Source: Metabacillus idriensis
GTDB lineage: Bacteria > Bacillota > Bacilli > Bacillales > Bacillaceae
Length of the DNA stretch: 64,000 bases
Direction: 5' to 3'
Assembly: GCF_009674765.1 (NCBI RefSeq)
Contig: NZ_WKKF01000012.1
Coordinates: 30,135 to 94,134 of the forward strand
Program-made: the position numbers and the translations under genes
The notes under the pieces: generated by a model
Databases searched by the model: none
The model's input: the letters and a program-made list of their open reading frames with translations, nothing else
What the model was told of the DNA's origin: nothing
Shown here: positions 26,459 to 36,132 of the stretch, in pieces
How the letters are laid out: each line of letters starts with the position of its first letter
Numbering within the stretch: the stretch's first letter is position 1

Positions 26459-26552
26459 TCGCTTTTCTTCGATAAGACAAGATAGATGATATTCAACAAT
26501 TGGAGGCGTTAGTCCAAGAAGGGAGTGACGCTCTTTTTATTGAATTCTATTT
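26459..26552 (+). repeat. Dispersed intergenic repeat, copy 1
   Basis: TTCTTCGATAAGACAAGATA, then TTCAACAATTGGAGGCGTTA and a hairpin (GGCGTTA with TGACGCT) followed by CTTTTT. The same order of blocks occurs at 63424-63514. The gap 26296-26651 holds this element and otherwise nothing recognised. Confidence 0.75.
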
Positions 26553-26651
26553 TATACTCTTAATAATGGCTGTAATTTGTTGAGGTGATATAAGTGGTGA
26601 CGTTACGAATAAATGTCTCCCGCAGAAAGTTAAAATGAAGGAGGCGTTAGT

Positions 26652-26858
26652 ATGACAATCACATTTGAAGAAACTACTCAACTAGAAGTTCAAGCGGTCA
26701 AAGCATTGTATGATGATGTAGAATGGTCAGCCTTTACTAGGGATATGCCTAGGTTGATGGAAGCAATTAAATGTTCTCTGAAGATTATCACAGCATGTAT
26801 TTTCCGCCTATTAGTTGTTTATAGGTTTATTAATATTTTTGACCTTGGTTATAAATAA
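26652..26858 (+). pseudogene. N-terminal stub of a GNAT acetyltransferase
   Basis: AAGGAGG leads to a 68-codon ORF whose first 40 residues (ITFEETTQLEVQAVKALYDD, then VEWSAFTRD, then RLMEAIKCSL) match the usual start of a GNAT family. After that the protein becomes hydrophobic and unrelated, and no acetyl-CoA motif follows. The gene has lost the catalytic part by a deletion or a frameshift. Confidence 0.6.
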
Positions 26859-26861
26859 TAA

Positions 26862-26887
26862 AACATGTTAATCCTAATTAACATGTT
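26862..26887. repeat. Perfect 11-bp inverted repeat
   Basis: AACATGTTAAT, CCTA, ATTAACATGTT. Lies between the GNAT stub and the two-helix membrane protein; it may be a weak terminator or operator. Confidence 0.55.
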
Positions 26888-26942
26888 CAAATCGTTTCAT
26901 TTTTTCTTTCCTGAAAAAATCTCCATAATAAGGGTGAATTAT

Positions 26943-27155
26943 ATGCGCATGTTAAGCATGTTTATTTTCTTATTAATGGGTACTATCATTCTAATTTTGT
27001 TTATAGATATTATCCAAGGCAATGAGACTCTTGAAGCTTTGTTTAATCTTAAAAATATTTTAAAATTAGCAAGAGGAGAGGATTATTTTCTTATTGCTGT
27101 TTTTATCATTCTCTTTTTTTGGTTATTTTGGTCGCATATTCGCGGTAAGAAATAA
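26943..27155 (+). CDS. Two-helix membrane protein beside the ger operon (GerD-subunit type)
   Basis: 70 aa, two hydrophobic helices (about 4-24 and 48-65). AAGGGTG is spaced 6 bases from the ATG at 26943. It shares the IDxxQG motif (FIDIIQGNETLEALFNLKN) and layout with the protein at 32889-33140, also beside a ger operon. Small two-helix D proteins are known auxiliary parts of some Bacillus germinant receptors. It converges on the B gene of the first ger operon, 11 bp away. Confidence 0.65.
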   Translation: MRMLSMFIFLLMGTIILILFIDIIQGNETLEALFNLKNILKLARGEDYFLIAVFIILFFWLFWSHIRGKK

Positions 27156-27165
27156 CTTCTTTTTT

Positions 27166-28275
27166 TTATCCAGTACCTTGTTTTGCTTTTCCTCTTCCTC
27201 TTATGAATGCAGTAAGTAATAACAGAAGGGGAATAACGATTTGAAAAGGGACATGTAGAAGGTACGGTACGATTTTAAGTCCTTCATCTAAATGACTTTG
27301 GTAACCGGGAGCAATCAAAATCGACGAAAGGAAAATAATGGATCCTGCGAAGTAGGTTGAAATCAAATTAGGTTTTAATTTGAACAGATTGTTCATTCCG
27401 ATTACTGCACAGAGGAAAAAGGCTGCAATTTTTATAAATGCCAAGATAACAACTAATAGTATAATAAAGGTATCTATACGCTGGATAAATCCAGCGATAT
27501 TAATATAACTGACTGCTGTTAGTGCAGGAAATGCAGATCTCGATAACACATCAGTTCCCAGGATGCAAATTAACAATAGTGTGTTTAATGTTAAAAATAA
27601 CCCTACAAATACAACTGCCATACTGCCAACCTTCAATAAATTCGTCTGTTTATTTAAATAAGGGAATATCATAGAGAATATGACTAATTCTCCATAAGGA
27701 ACCGTTATATTTAATGGAATGATTTCTTTAATGACTGGCTTCCATCCTTCAGCAAGTATGGGTCTCACATTATCCAAATGAATTAAGTCACCAATGATAT
27801 ACAATATATCTATTATTACTAAAGTGAAAACAGCTACAAAAAAACATATGCAGGCTGCTCTTGTAAAAACTTCTATTCCAAAATTAACGGTGTAGATTAA
27901 AACAAACATCATACAAATACCAATAGTAATAATCGACGTTTTATTATAAACAGAACTAATGACTAATTCTTCAAAGTCTCGTAAGACTCTTGAAGCTATG
28001 TAAATAAAATAAATGATGTAAAGATAACCAATTATACTGCCGATGTACTTTCCCCAAATTTTCCTTGCATACTCTGTAAAGGTTAATTGCGGATAACGCT
28101 TATGGAGCTGTAAATAGACAATAAATAATAGCAGTCCTATTATAGGCGAGATAAGAGTTACGATCCATGCATCTTGTTTTGCTCCACTGCCTAAATCTAA
28201 AAAAATGGCAGTACCAAACATGAAAAGAACCATCGTACAAAATAATTGAAAGCCATTTATTTGCATTTTTGACAA
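27166..28275 (-). CDS. Germinant receptor B subunit (GerB family, ger operon 1)
   Basis: 369 aa, about ten membrane helices, related to APC-type transporters; lies in the spore inner membrane and takes part in germinant recognition. GSGAKQDAW and EELVISSVYNKT and VPYGELVIFSMIFPYLNK are family segments. AGAGGTG is best spaced for the TTG at 28275, not the GTG at 28284. Last gene of the A-C-B operon, the same order as gerK. Confidence 0.9.
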   Translation of the reverse strand: MSKMQINGFQLFCTMVLFMFGTAIFLDLGSGAKQDAWIVTLISPIIGLLLFIVYLQLHKRYPQLTFTEYARKIWGKYIGSIIGYLYIIYFIYIASRVLRDFEELVISSVYNKTSIITIGICMMFVLIYTVNFGIEVFTRAACICFFVAVFTLVIIDILYIIGDLIHLDNVRPILAEGWKPVIKEIIPLNITVPYGELVIFSMIFPYLNKQTNLLKVGSMAVVFVGLFLTLNTLLLICILGTDVLSRSAFPALTAVSYINIAGFIQRIDTFIILLVVILAFIKIAAFFLCAVIGMNNLFKLKPNLISTYFAGSIIFLSSILIAPGYQSHLDEGLKIVPYLLHVPFQIVIPLLLLLTAFIRGRGKAKQGTG

Positions 28276-28292
28276 ACGTATCACCTCTTTGC

Positions 28293-29465
28293 TTATTTTT
28301 CTTCATATGGATTCGTTAGCAGACCTGAATCACTGATAGAAGCATTTACTTGAACATCGATTTCTGCACTGGTGAATATTTTATTCCATTCTTTTTTATG
28401 TTTTTTCCAATATTGAGGGTTTTCTTTTGATAGATTATTTCCAAATCCAAAGACATCTGTACCTGCATCTTGTGAGATTTGAATGGTTTTCTTTACTTGG
28501 CTTTGGACTTCCTTTTTTAGTTTTTCTTCTAAATTGTTTAATACTTTTATGTTGTTAATATTAATATTGCAATTTGTTTCACCAATATCACCGTTCAATG
28601 TGATAGTAACCTTTAAAGTGGGACGTGGGTCTAAAACCGTTTGAAGCGTGCTCTTACTTTTTTTGATCACAAGCGTTATATACTTATCTGTATCACATAA
28701 TAGTGGGAAGGAAGTAATAGCTACTTCTGACAGGATTAAATGAGCAGTACGTGCCAGTTCTCCATCTAACCAATCAACTAATTTATCTTTGTTAAAAATC
28801 GCCAAACCATTTACTTCTATAATGGTTGGTTTTATATCCTGCAAATTGTCGTTTTGGTTTTTAGACGATAATTCCTTATTTAATTTAACCCCGGTTAACA
28901 AAAGGTCTGTACCTTCGGAAGATAACGCAGAAATGACTTCATGTACAGGCGTGACCTTTGAAATAGCATACAATTTTTGATTGTTTTCACTTGTACTGAT
29001 AATGCTTTTTGTAGGATTTGATTCAATAGGTTCAACTACCCCTAAAACATTTTCAGCAGTCGAACCTCTTGCAATAAAAACAGGCATATACGTTCTTGCC
29101 GTTTCACCGCGTTCTAGGCCGTCAAACATTAAATTAAGTCCGTCTCTTGCTACCGCTTCACTAATAATGATGACACCTAAATGTGAGACCGTATTCTCTC
29201 TTGGAATAATCGCTGATGCCATCGTATATGCTTCAAATAATGACCTAGCCTCTATAGAATAATTACTAACTGGTATTCCGGTTGAAGTGTCCCCAGAAAT
29301 CTGACTTGGATTTATCACTTGATAGGTAACTCGGTAACCATCATTATTTTTAAGGGATTTATCTATTCCCATCGCTATAATCAACCCTACTTCATTTAAT
29401 TCTCTATAGTTGGAACATCCCATGAGCAGCATCATGCACAATACCAATGTGAAAAGTTTCTTCAT
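28293..29465 (-). CDS. Germinant receptor C subunit, lipoprotein (Ger(x)C, operon 1)
   Basis: 390 aa. The lipobox LLMGC puts the lipidated Cys at about residue 17. The mature protein starts NYRELNEVGLIIAMGIDK, the classical Ger(x)C opening, and ends in the FGFGNNLSKENPQYWKKHKKEW region conserved in the family (abbreviated). It anchors to the outer face of the spore inner membrane next to A and B. AAGGGATC precedes the ATG. Middle gene of operon 1. Confidence 0.92.
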   Translation of the reverse strand: MKKLFTLVLCMMLLMGCSNYRELNEVGLIIAMGIDKSLKNNDGYRVTYQVINPSQISGDTSTGIPVSNYSIEARSLFEAYTMASAIIPRENTVSHLGVIIISEAVARDGLNLMFDGLERGETARTYMPVFIARGSTAENVLGVVEPIESNPTKSIISTSENNQKLYAISKVTPVHEVISALSSEGTDLLLTGVKLNKELSSKNQNDNLQDIKPTIIEVNGLAIFNKDKLVDWLDGELARTAHLILSEVAITSFPLLCDTDKYITLVIKKSKSTLQTVLDPRPTLKVTITLNGDIGETNCNININNIKVLNNLEEKLKKEVQSQVKKTIQISQDAGTDVFGFGNNLSKENPQYWKKHKKEWNKIFTSAEIDVQVNASISDSGLLTNPYEEK

Positions 29466-29494
29466 TTTTGATCCCTTCTTATAGTTAATAGACT

Positions 29495-30940
29495 TTATTT
29501 TGATTTCTTTAGCAATGAATGGATTGGAAAACGAATTAAAGCATCTCTTTGGTCTCTTATTCTAAAAGGAGCAAAAGGGGCGAAATAAGGTATACCAAAC
29601 GATCGCAAGCTGCAAATATGCATTAAAATACATAATGAGATGAGTATAATTCCGTAAAAACCAATAAATGCTGAACTTAAAATAATGATAAACCGCAATC
29701 CTCTTGCCACATTCACTATGTTTGTATTCGGGATGGTAAAACTGCTAATAGCAGATGTGGCAACAATAATAACAATTGCAGCAGAAACAAATCCAGCCTC
29801 AACTGCTGCTTGTCCTAAAATGAGGGCTCCAACAATGGAAACAGCAGGGCCGATTGCTCTGGGCATACGCACTCCAGCCTCTCTTAGGACTTCAAAGGCC
29901 AATTCCATAATTAATAATTCGACGATTGCCGGAAAGGGGACCTTTTCTCTTTGTGCCATTAGCGAAACTATTAAAGTAGTTGGTATTAGCCCATGATGGT
30001 GTGTAATTAAAGCCAAATAGATAGAGGATGCATACAGGTTTACGAGAAATGAGCCAATTCTCATTAATCGTAAAAAAGAACTCAAAATATTGTTTTCATA
30101 ATAATCTTCTGGTGATTGAAAAAATTGGATGAGATATACAGGTAAAATTAAGACAAATGGAGTTCCTTGAATGAATATAGCTACCCTGCCTTCTAATAAA
30201 TTTGCTGTAATTACATCAGGTCTTTCTGAATTTTGCAGAAGAGGAAAAATGGTTTTTCTATTGTCGCGAATTGCTTCTTCTATATAGTTGGATTCAAGAA
30301 TTCCGTCACTCTCTATTTTGCTAAGCCGAGACATAACTTCCTTAACTACTTTTTTATCAGCAATTTCTTCAATATACATAATGGCGATACTTGTTTTAGT
30401 TATACGTCCGATTTTTTTACGTTCAAGTCTTAATTTAGAATTTTGGATTCGAGTACGAACTAATGCAATGTTTGTACTTATATCTTCCGTGAAACTGTCC
30501 TTTGGTCCTTTAATGACTGTTTGAGTGGTTGGTTCAGAAATGGGCCGGGACTGAATTTTTTGTGTTCCAAGAGATATTGCTTTATTATTTCCATTTATCA
30601 AAATCATAGTTTTTCCTTCTAATATGCCATCTATGAGATCTGACCATTGTAAAATAAGATTAATGGAGGTTAGAGATATAACTTCAAGAAGATGATCTGC
30701 TATATCTATTGTGTTTCCCAAGTTTTCGATTTCTTTAAGATATTGAATAATTGGCGTGACCACGTTTTCATTTACACTTTGTTCGTCAACCATTCCTTCG
30801 ATATGTATGATGGATAGATTTTTAGGGAAATTGAGTTTCCTTATTGATAAATCAGCGCTTTTTCCAAATTCTCTTTCAAGGTTTTTTATGTTTTCATCTA
30901 GATTCTCACTAATTTGAAAGACATTATTATTCCGAAACAC
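29495..30940 (-). CDS. Germinant receptor A subunit (GerA family, operon 1)
   Basis: 481 aa. The soluble N-terminal half ends in the SERPDVITANLLEGRVAI motif; five or so membrane helices follow from about residue 280, with the family segments PFPAIVELLIMELAFEVLRE and SIVGALILGQAAVEAG (abbreviated) and a conserved FGIPYFAPFAPF end. AAGGGG is spaced for the GTG at 30940; the TTG at 30967 lacks a clear site. First gene of operon 1. At 60-plus residues shorter N- and C-terminal tails than the other GerA here, it is a compact version. Confidence 0.92.
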   Translation of the reverse strand: MFRNNNVFQISENLDENIKNLEREFGKSADLSIRKLNFPKNLSIIHIEGMVDEQSVNENVVTPIIQYLKEIENLGNTIDIADHLLEVISLTSINLILQWSDLIDGILEGKTMILINGNNKAISLGTQKIQSRPISEPTTQTVIKGPKDSFTEDISTNIALVRTRIQNSKLRLERKKIGRITKTSIAIMYIEEIADKKVVKEVMSRLSKIESDGILESNYIEEAIRDNRKTIFPLLQNSERPDVITANLLEGRVAIFIQGTPFVLILPVYLIQFFQSPEDYYENNILSSFLRLMRIGSFLVNLYASSIYLALITHHHGLIPTTLIVSLMAQREKVPFPAIVELLIMELAFEVLREAGVRMPRAIGPAVSIVGALILGQAAVEAGFVSAAIVIIVATSAISSFTIPNTNIVNVARGLRFIIILSSAFIGFYGIILISLCILMHICSLRSFGIPYFAPFAPFRIRDQRDALIRFPIHSLLKKSK

Positions 30941-31183
30941 GTTAATTCCCCTTTTGATAAAATCCAATTATTTGAACCTTATTATGTTTCCCTGAATTAT
31001 TTTAAAATATGAAAGGGGATTTATGCTGATAATTTCTTCTGAAATGATATCCAAAATTAGATTTGAGTGAATATAGAAAGAGTATATAAAGTCAAAAGAC
31101 TCCTTCATGGACTATTACCGGCAGCTGCTTGAAGCAAATATAATATTGCTGTTTTTCTTTTCTTACTAGGTGAATACCTATCA

Positions 31184-31236
31184 AAAAAAGGCGTCGTCCC
31201 TTCCATTTTTTTTTGGAAGAGGACCCGCCTTTTTAT
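31184..31236. terminator. Long bidirectional hairpin
   Basis: AAAAAGGCG-TC-GTCC-C-TTCC pairs with GGAA-GA-GGAC-CC-GCCTTTTT across a T-rich loop. In 30941-31735 it is the only clear signal; two small minus-strand ORFs (31319-31519 and 31233-31319, the second with an AAGGGG site) run into it but remain doubtful. Confidence 0.7.
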
Positions 31237-31735
31237 ATAAAATATAACTTTGTATAAGTGCAAAAACTAGAGAGTTTTGAATCGTTTACAATTTTATTCG
31301 TATCTTTGATATTTGTCATCATTCAACCCCTTCTAAAAAACCACACCCAAATATGGGAGTAGACTTAATCATTCTGTTAGGATTTACTATTGGACGATAG
31401 GATGCCGCAAGCTTTTCTGCATCCATTGTGGAAGTTATCTTGTATGCGGCAAAAACTTCTTTTGCATCTCTGATTTCCTGTCTGATTCTCACTACTTCAA
31501 AGATAGATTCTAAATTCAATTAAGTAAGAATCTTCGTCAAAAGTGCATAATAATTACAATGGAGCAGTATTTCTCTTCTGGTTACTTGTCCTGAACCGTG
31601 TTCTCTCCAGTAATAGTCAAGACATGCCGCTATTGAATTTATGTTTCACTAATTGGATATTTAAAAATAGATTGATTCATAAAATTTTTCCAATTGGTAA
31701 ATTTAATAAAAACAGATGGGCTAGGAGATGAAAAG

Positions 31736-32746
31736 ATGAGTAGTTCAAATCAAATACCAATTACTTCTTCAGAACTAGGGAACTTGTGGATGACGTATCA
31801 AGAAAAAACAATGATTATGAGATTTCTGGAATACTTTCTGGAATACGTTGAAACAGACGAAACGCGTCAAATTCTTCAATCTTATTATGAAAGATGTACT
31901 GAAAGTGCAGAGTTTGTGATATCTATTTTTCAACAGGAAGGTGCGGCTATTCCAGTTGGTTTTACTGAAAATGATGTGAATAAAGGGGCTCCCAAGTTAT
32001 TCGACTATATGTATGATGTCATGTATTTACACATGATGGCTAAAGTAGGAACTAATCTTTACGCGCTATATTCGACTATGTCTTACCGTCAAGATTTAAG
32101 AAAATTTTTCAGACGTTTAACATCGGAAGCACAAGAAGCATATGATCAAACCACAAATATTCTTTTAGAAACTGGGGTCCTTTCTCGACCCCCATATGTT
32201 TCGATGCCAAAAGAAGTGAAATTTGTAAAGGATAAAAGTTATATGTCCAATTTGGATTGGTTTAGTAATAAAAGATCTTTAAACACTATTGAGATCTCTC
32301 TTATTCATCATTCGATTGAGACAAACCTCACGGGGATGCAATTAATGATCGGGTTTGCTCAAGTAGCCCATAATCAAGAGGTACGAAATCATTTTATTAA
32401 GGGAATGGAACTCGCAAAGAAAATTGAAACATCGTTAGGTGAATTTTTACGGCAAGACTATATTGAACCACCAGCCACTCATGCAGGAAAAGCAACAAGT
32501 TCAACTATCGCACCTTTTTCTGATAAATTAATGATGTATAATACCAGTTTGTTAAGTACATTTGGACTCGGAAGTAATGCACTTGGCGGTGCCTTTAGTT
32601 TACGAAGTGATCTACCTGCGAAAATGGCGATTCTTGCAAAAAATATTTTTGATTTTGCAAAACAAGGTGGAAAAATTATGGTCAAAAATGGTTGGATGGA
32701 AGAACCGCCACATGTAGAAGATCGAAGTCAATTGACAAAAAGATGA
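31736..32746 (+). CDS. DUF3231 protein
   Basis: 336 aa, made of two tandem helical repeats of about 160 residues (ITSSELGNLWMTYQEKTMI near the start; LNTIEISLIHHSIETNL in the second half, both shortened). Such duplicated, ferritin-like helical proteins are common in spore formers and have no proven role. AGGAGATG precedes the ATG at 31736; the frame opens earlier at 31694 without a site. It lies between the two ger operons, which hints at a spore role, but nothing more direct is seen. Confidence 0.82.
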   Translation: MSSSNQIPITSSELGNLWMTYQEKTMIMRFLEYFLEYVETDETRQILQSYYERCTESAEFVISIFQQEGAAIPVGFTENDVNKGAPKLFDYMYDVMYLHMMAKVGTNLYALYSTMSYRQDLRKFFRRLTSEAQEAYDQTTNILLETGVLSRPPYVSMPKEVKFVKDKSYMSNLDWFSNKRSLNTIEISLIHHSIETNLTGMQLMIGFAQVAHNQEVRNHFIKGMELAKKIETSLGEFLRQDYIEPPATHAGKATSSTIAPFSDKLMMYNTSLLSTFGLGSNALGGAFSLRSDLPAKMAILAKNIFDFAKQGGKIMVKNGWMEEPPHVEDRSQLTKR

Positions 32747-32800
32747 GAATTATAATGGGAACACAGCTTCCTATTTTGATTTTATATGAAAGCGACAGAG

Positions 32801-32825
32801 GCATCCTTGCGGGGATGTTTTTTTT
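32801..32825 (+). terminator. Terminator of the DUF3231 gene
   Basis: CATCC, 6-base loop, GGATG, TTTTTTTT. Confidence 0.75.
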
Positions 32826-32888
32826 CATTCTATTTAAGCGGTTAACGATTTTTACTTATATTTGCTTTTGAATATCCCATGGTGAGAT

Positions 32889-33140
32889 TCAGGATTGTGG
32901 TTTCTGGCTGGCATAATTAGTTTTATTCTTTCTTTTTTTGTAATAGACGAAAAAGCCATCCAGAACAAATAAAAACAGAAAAAAAATGAAAACAGCTAAT
33001 TCTGGAGTTTCCATTACTAGAAAGGGATTGACAGCATTAAGCAGTGATGTCTTTAATTCAAAGCCTTGAAGCATGTCTATCCCAAATGAAATCCCGGTTA
33101 ACATTATTAACATAATTAGTGGAACACCAAACATTTTCAC
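32889..33140 (-). CDS. Two-helix membrane protein beside ger operon 2 (D-subunit type)
   Basis: 83 aa with two helices (about 3-22 and 47-66) and a basic tail. The linker GIDMLQGFELKTSLLNAVN matches IDIIQGNETLEALFNLKN of the 70-aa protein at 26943. GGAGAG lies 10 bases before the GTG at 33140. It is transcribed divergently from gerA of operon 2, with 139 bp between, so both may share a sporulation-controlled region. Confidence 0.7.
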   Translation of the reverse strand: MKMFGVPLIMLIMLTGISFGIDMLQGFELKTSLLNAVNPFLVMETPELAVFIFFLFLFVLDGFFVYYKKRKNKTNYASQKPQS

Positions 33141-33279
33141 TATTTATCACTCTCCACTGCCTATTTTTTTTATCAAATTTCCATAACATTAGGAAAAAAA
33201 TACTAAATACTGCATAACATTAACGTTCGTTGAAAATCATAAAAAATGAAAAGAAAGAAAAGAAAGGTCTTAATATAAT

Positions 33280-34902
33280 ATGCCCTCATTTTTCAAAAAA
33301 CCGAAACCTAAAAAAATGAATGAAAAGCCAATTAATTCTAATGAAGATCAGGAGCTTCCAGAGTTCCTGGATATGGATCTGGAAAAAAATATTTCAGCAA
33401 TTAAACAAAAAACAGGAAACAGCTCAGATGTCGTTATCAGGATGGTGAAAATCAGTCAGGATCCTGAAATTAGAGCTGCAATTGTTTATATTGAGGGTAT
33501 TGTAGATAACAAATCCATTAACGATTTTTTAATGGATTCAATTATGAATCATATAGATTTAAAAGAACGAATCGATTACTATGAAAAAATCGCAGACATC
33601 TTGGCGGATAAGATCATTCCTATAGGCAATGTAAAACAGCTTAGGAATTGGGATGAACTGTTATTATCCCTAATGTCTGGAGATACTATTATTTTAATAA
33701 ACGGTACGAATACAGGATTAAGTGCAAGTACAAAAGGCGGGGAGAGACGCTCAATCCTGGAGCCTGGAACACAGATTGCAGTGCGTGGTTCCAGAGAAAG
33801 TTTTACCGAATCAATCGGTACAAATACAGCGATGGTAAGAAGAATTATTAAAAATCCAAACTTATGGGTAGAACCTATGAAAATGGGTACCGTTACAAAC
33901 ACTGATGTTGTAATGATGTATATCAATGGTATTGCTAAGGAAGAGATTATTGATGAAGTTCGAAAACGTCTGGAAAAGATTAACATCGACAGCATTCTGG
34001 AGTCTGGCTATATTGAACAGATGATTGAAGATCAGACATTTACTACTTTTCCGACACTCTACCATTCTGAAAGACCAGATATGGTAGCAGGAAATCTCCT
34101 GGAAGGAAGAGTGGCGATATTTGTAGATGGCACTCCATTCGTACTGGTAGCACCAGCATTATTTATTCAGTTTTTTCAGTCAGCAGAAGATTATTATGTT
34201 CGGTTTGATATTGCATCTGCTTTACGGCTCTTGCGTATCTTAATTTTTTTTATATCTTTGATAGCTCCTGCTGCCTACGTTGGTGCTACCACATTCCATC
34301 AAGAAATGATTCCTACATCTCTCTTAATTGCAGTTGCCGCTCAGCGTGAAGCCGTACCGTTCCCGTCTCTTGTTGAAGCAATCATCATGGAAGTGACATT
34401 TGAAATCTTACGGGAAGCTGGCATACGAATGCCAAAAGCAATTGGATCGGCAATCTCAATAGTCGGAGCCCTTGTCATTGGGCAGGCAGCTGTACAGGCA
34501 GGTATCGTATCACCAGCCATGGTAATTATAGTAGCCATCACTGCGATAGCAAGTTTTGCTACACCTTCATACGCTATAGCCATTTCTGCTCGTTTGATAC
34601 GTTTTATCATCATGCTGAGTGCTGCTACATTCGGTTTTTATGGAATTATCCTGTCATTTATTATGTTGATTGTTCATCTATGCGGTTTACGGTCTTTTGG
34701 TGTACCCTATATGGCACCGTTTGCACCCTTTATTCCGACGAATACAGGTGATACCATTGTTCGTTTGCCATGGTGGTTTTTAAAAGACAGACCAAAATTA
34801 ATCTCTAAAAATATTGACAGAATAGGGGAAGACCAGAAGCCGGCCCCGCCTAAAAAACGAGGAATGGTGAATATTAAGTTCAAAGAAGGACGATCCGAAT
34901 GA
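33280..34902 (+). CDS. Germinant receptor A subunit (GerA family, operon 2)
   Basis: 540 aa. A basic lysine/proline N-terminus, a soluble ligand-associated domain to about residue 290 (with SERPDMVAGNLLEGRVAIF), then five or six membrane helices carrying PFPSLVEAIIMEVTFEILRE and SIVGALVIGQAAVQAG (abbreviated), and a basic cytosolic tail. More like GerKA in length than the copy in operon 1. The stop overlaps gerC by four bases. Site AAAGG is weak. Confidence 0.93.
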   Translation: MPSFFKKPKPKKMNEKPINSNEDQELPEFLDMDLEKNISAIKQKTGNSSDVVIRMVKISQDPEIRAAIVYIEGIVDNKSINDFLMDSIMNHIDLKERIDYYEKIADILADKIIPIGNVKQLRNWDELLLSLMSGDTIILINGTNTGLSASTKGGERRSILEPGTQIAVRGSRESFTESIGTNTAMVRRIIKNPNLWVEPMKMGTVTNTDVVMMYINGIAKEEIIDEVRKRLEKINIDSILESGYIEQMIEDQTFTTFPTLYHSERPDMVAGNLLEGRVAIFVDGTPFVLVAPALFIQFFQSAEDYYVRFDIASALRLLRILIFFISLIAPAAYVGATTFHQEMIPTSLLIAVAAQREAVPFPSLVEAIIMEVTFEILREAGIRMPKAIGSAISIVGALVIGQAAVQAGIVSPAMVIIVAITAIASFATPSYAIAISARLIRFIIMLSAATFGFYGIILSFIMLIVHLCGLRSFGVPYMAPFAPFIPTNTGDTIVRLPWWFLKDRPKLISKNIDRIGEDQKPAPPKKRGMVNIKFKEGRSE

Positions 34903-36110
34903 ATCTAAAAGCAATATTTCTTCTCTTGATCATAATACCGATTCTCTCAGGATGCTGGAGCACAAAAGAATTAAATGATCTGGCATTAATTTCAGCTCTG
35001 GGTATTGATAAAAATGATGAAGGTGAGTATGTCGGCACATTTCAGATTATTAATCCAGCAAATGTGACAGGAGGTGTTCAAGGTGGCGGAGGCGGACAGG
35101 GGCCTTCCGTTACAGTCTTTACCGCTACAGGTGATAATTTGGTTGAAATGAGCAGACGTGCATCAACCATAATTTCGCGAAGACTATATTATTCACATAC
35201 GAACTTGTTGGTCCTCAATGAGAAACTTGCAAAAGAAGAAGGGATAAATAAATTGTTTGACGCTTTTATAAGGGACCCTGAATTTAGATCTACCGCAACT
35301 GTTGTAATTGCCCATGATACTGATGCTTCTGATATTGTAAAGACATTAACAGCGGTGGATAAAATTCCTGCAAATAAAGTAATTAAAACCTTAAAATTTA
35401 CTGAAAGCCGGTGGGGGGAGCATTTGAATGTCAATATTCAAGATGCTTTAAAAAAACTTCTATCTTCAGGAAATGAACCTGTGATTAGCGGTTTTCGCTT
35501 AGTGGGCAATAAAGAACAAGGAAGAAAGATGGAAAATATCCAACAAACTGCTCTGGATGCAATTCTTCAAGCCGATGGCCTTGCAATATTTAAGGAGGGC
35601 AAGCTGGTTAATTGGTATCAAGAAAAACCTGCAAGAGGAATTTTATGGATGCTTGATAAAATCAAAACGACAGATATAAATGTCAGTTGGAAGAAACAAA
35701 AAAATGCAATCGCATATCAGGTAGTCCGTCAAAAAACCGAAGTTTCTGCTGTCTTTAAAAATAACCGTCCGCAAATTTCCATTAAAGTGCGGGCAGAAGG
35801 AGATATTGGAGAGGCATCTGTACCTGTCAATCTTAATGATCCTGCTGTTATATTCGAAATAGAAAAAGTGATAGAAAAAGAAATTAAGAATGAAATCAAA
35901 GAGGCTGTCCAATTAGCAAAAGAAGACCAAACAGATATCTTTGGATTTGGTGAAGCAGTATACCGCTCAAACCCGGCAGAATGGAAAAAGTTAAAAAATG
36001 ATTGGAACGATGTACACTTTTCAGAAATAAAGGTAGATGTGAAAGTTGATGCTTTTATTCGCAGAACAGGCATGATAAAAAAGCCCCAATTATCTGAATT
36101 GGATAAATAA
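34899..36110 (+). CDS. Germinant receptor C subunit, lipoprotein (operon 2)
   Basis: 403 aa. Lipobox ILSGC with lipidated Cys at about residue 19, followed by WSTKELNDLALISALGIDK. A glycine-rich insert (GGVQGGGGGQGP, about 61-72) is not present in the operon 1 copy. The C-terminal FGFGEAVYRSNPAEWKKLKN (20 residues) is the conserved Ger(x)C end region. ATG overlaps the gerA stop, so the two are coupled. Confidence 0.93.
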   Translation: MNLKAIFLLLIIIPILSGCWSTKELNDLALISALGIDKNDEGEYVGTFQIINPANVTGGVQGGGGGQGPSVTVFTATGDNLVEMSRRASTIISRRLYYSHTNLLVLNEKLAKEEGINKLFDAFIRDPEFRSTATVVIAHDTDASDIVKTLTAVDKIPANKVIKTLKFTESRWGEHLNVNIQDALKKLLSSGNEPVISGFRLVGNKEQGRKMENIQQTALDAILQADGLAIFKEGKLVNWYQEKPARGILWMLDKIKTTDINVSWKKQKNAIAYQVVRQKTEVSAVFKNNRPQISIKVRAEGDIGEASVPVNLNDPAVIFEIEKVIEKEIKNEIKEAVQLAKEDQTDIFGFGEAVYRSNPAEWKKLKNDWNDVHFSEIKVDVKVDAFIRRTGMIKKPQLSELDK

Positions 36111-36132
36111 TCAAAAGGGAAGTGACAATCCG

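Noticed and set aside
31233-31519. Two small minus-strand ORFs (66 and 28 codons) ending at a terminator
   Set aside because: The first has a TTG start without a ribosome site and the second is very short; only the terminator argues for them. Mentioned with the terminator, not annotated.
33140-33280. Sigma-G promoters for the ger operon 2/D gene region
   Set aside because: GCATA and CATAAAA strings are present, but the spacing is 21 bp rather than 17-18, so no promoter was called; the same holds upstream of operon 1.
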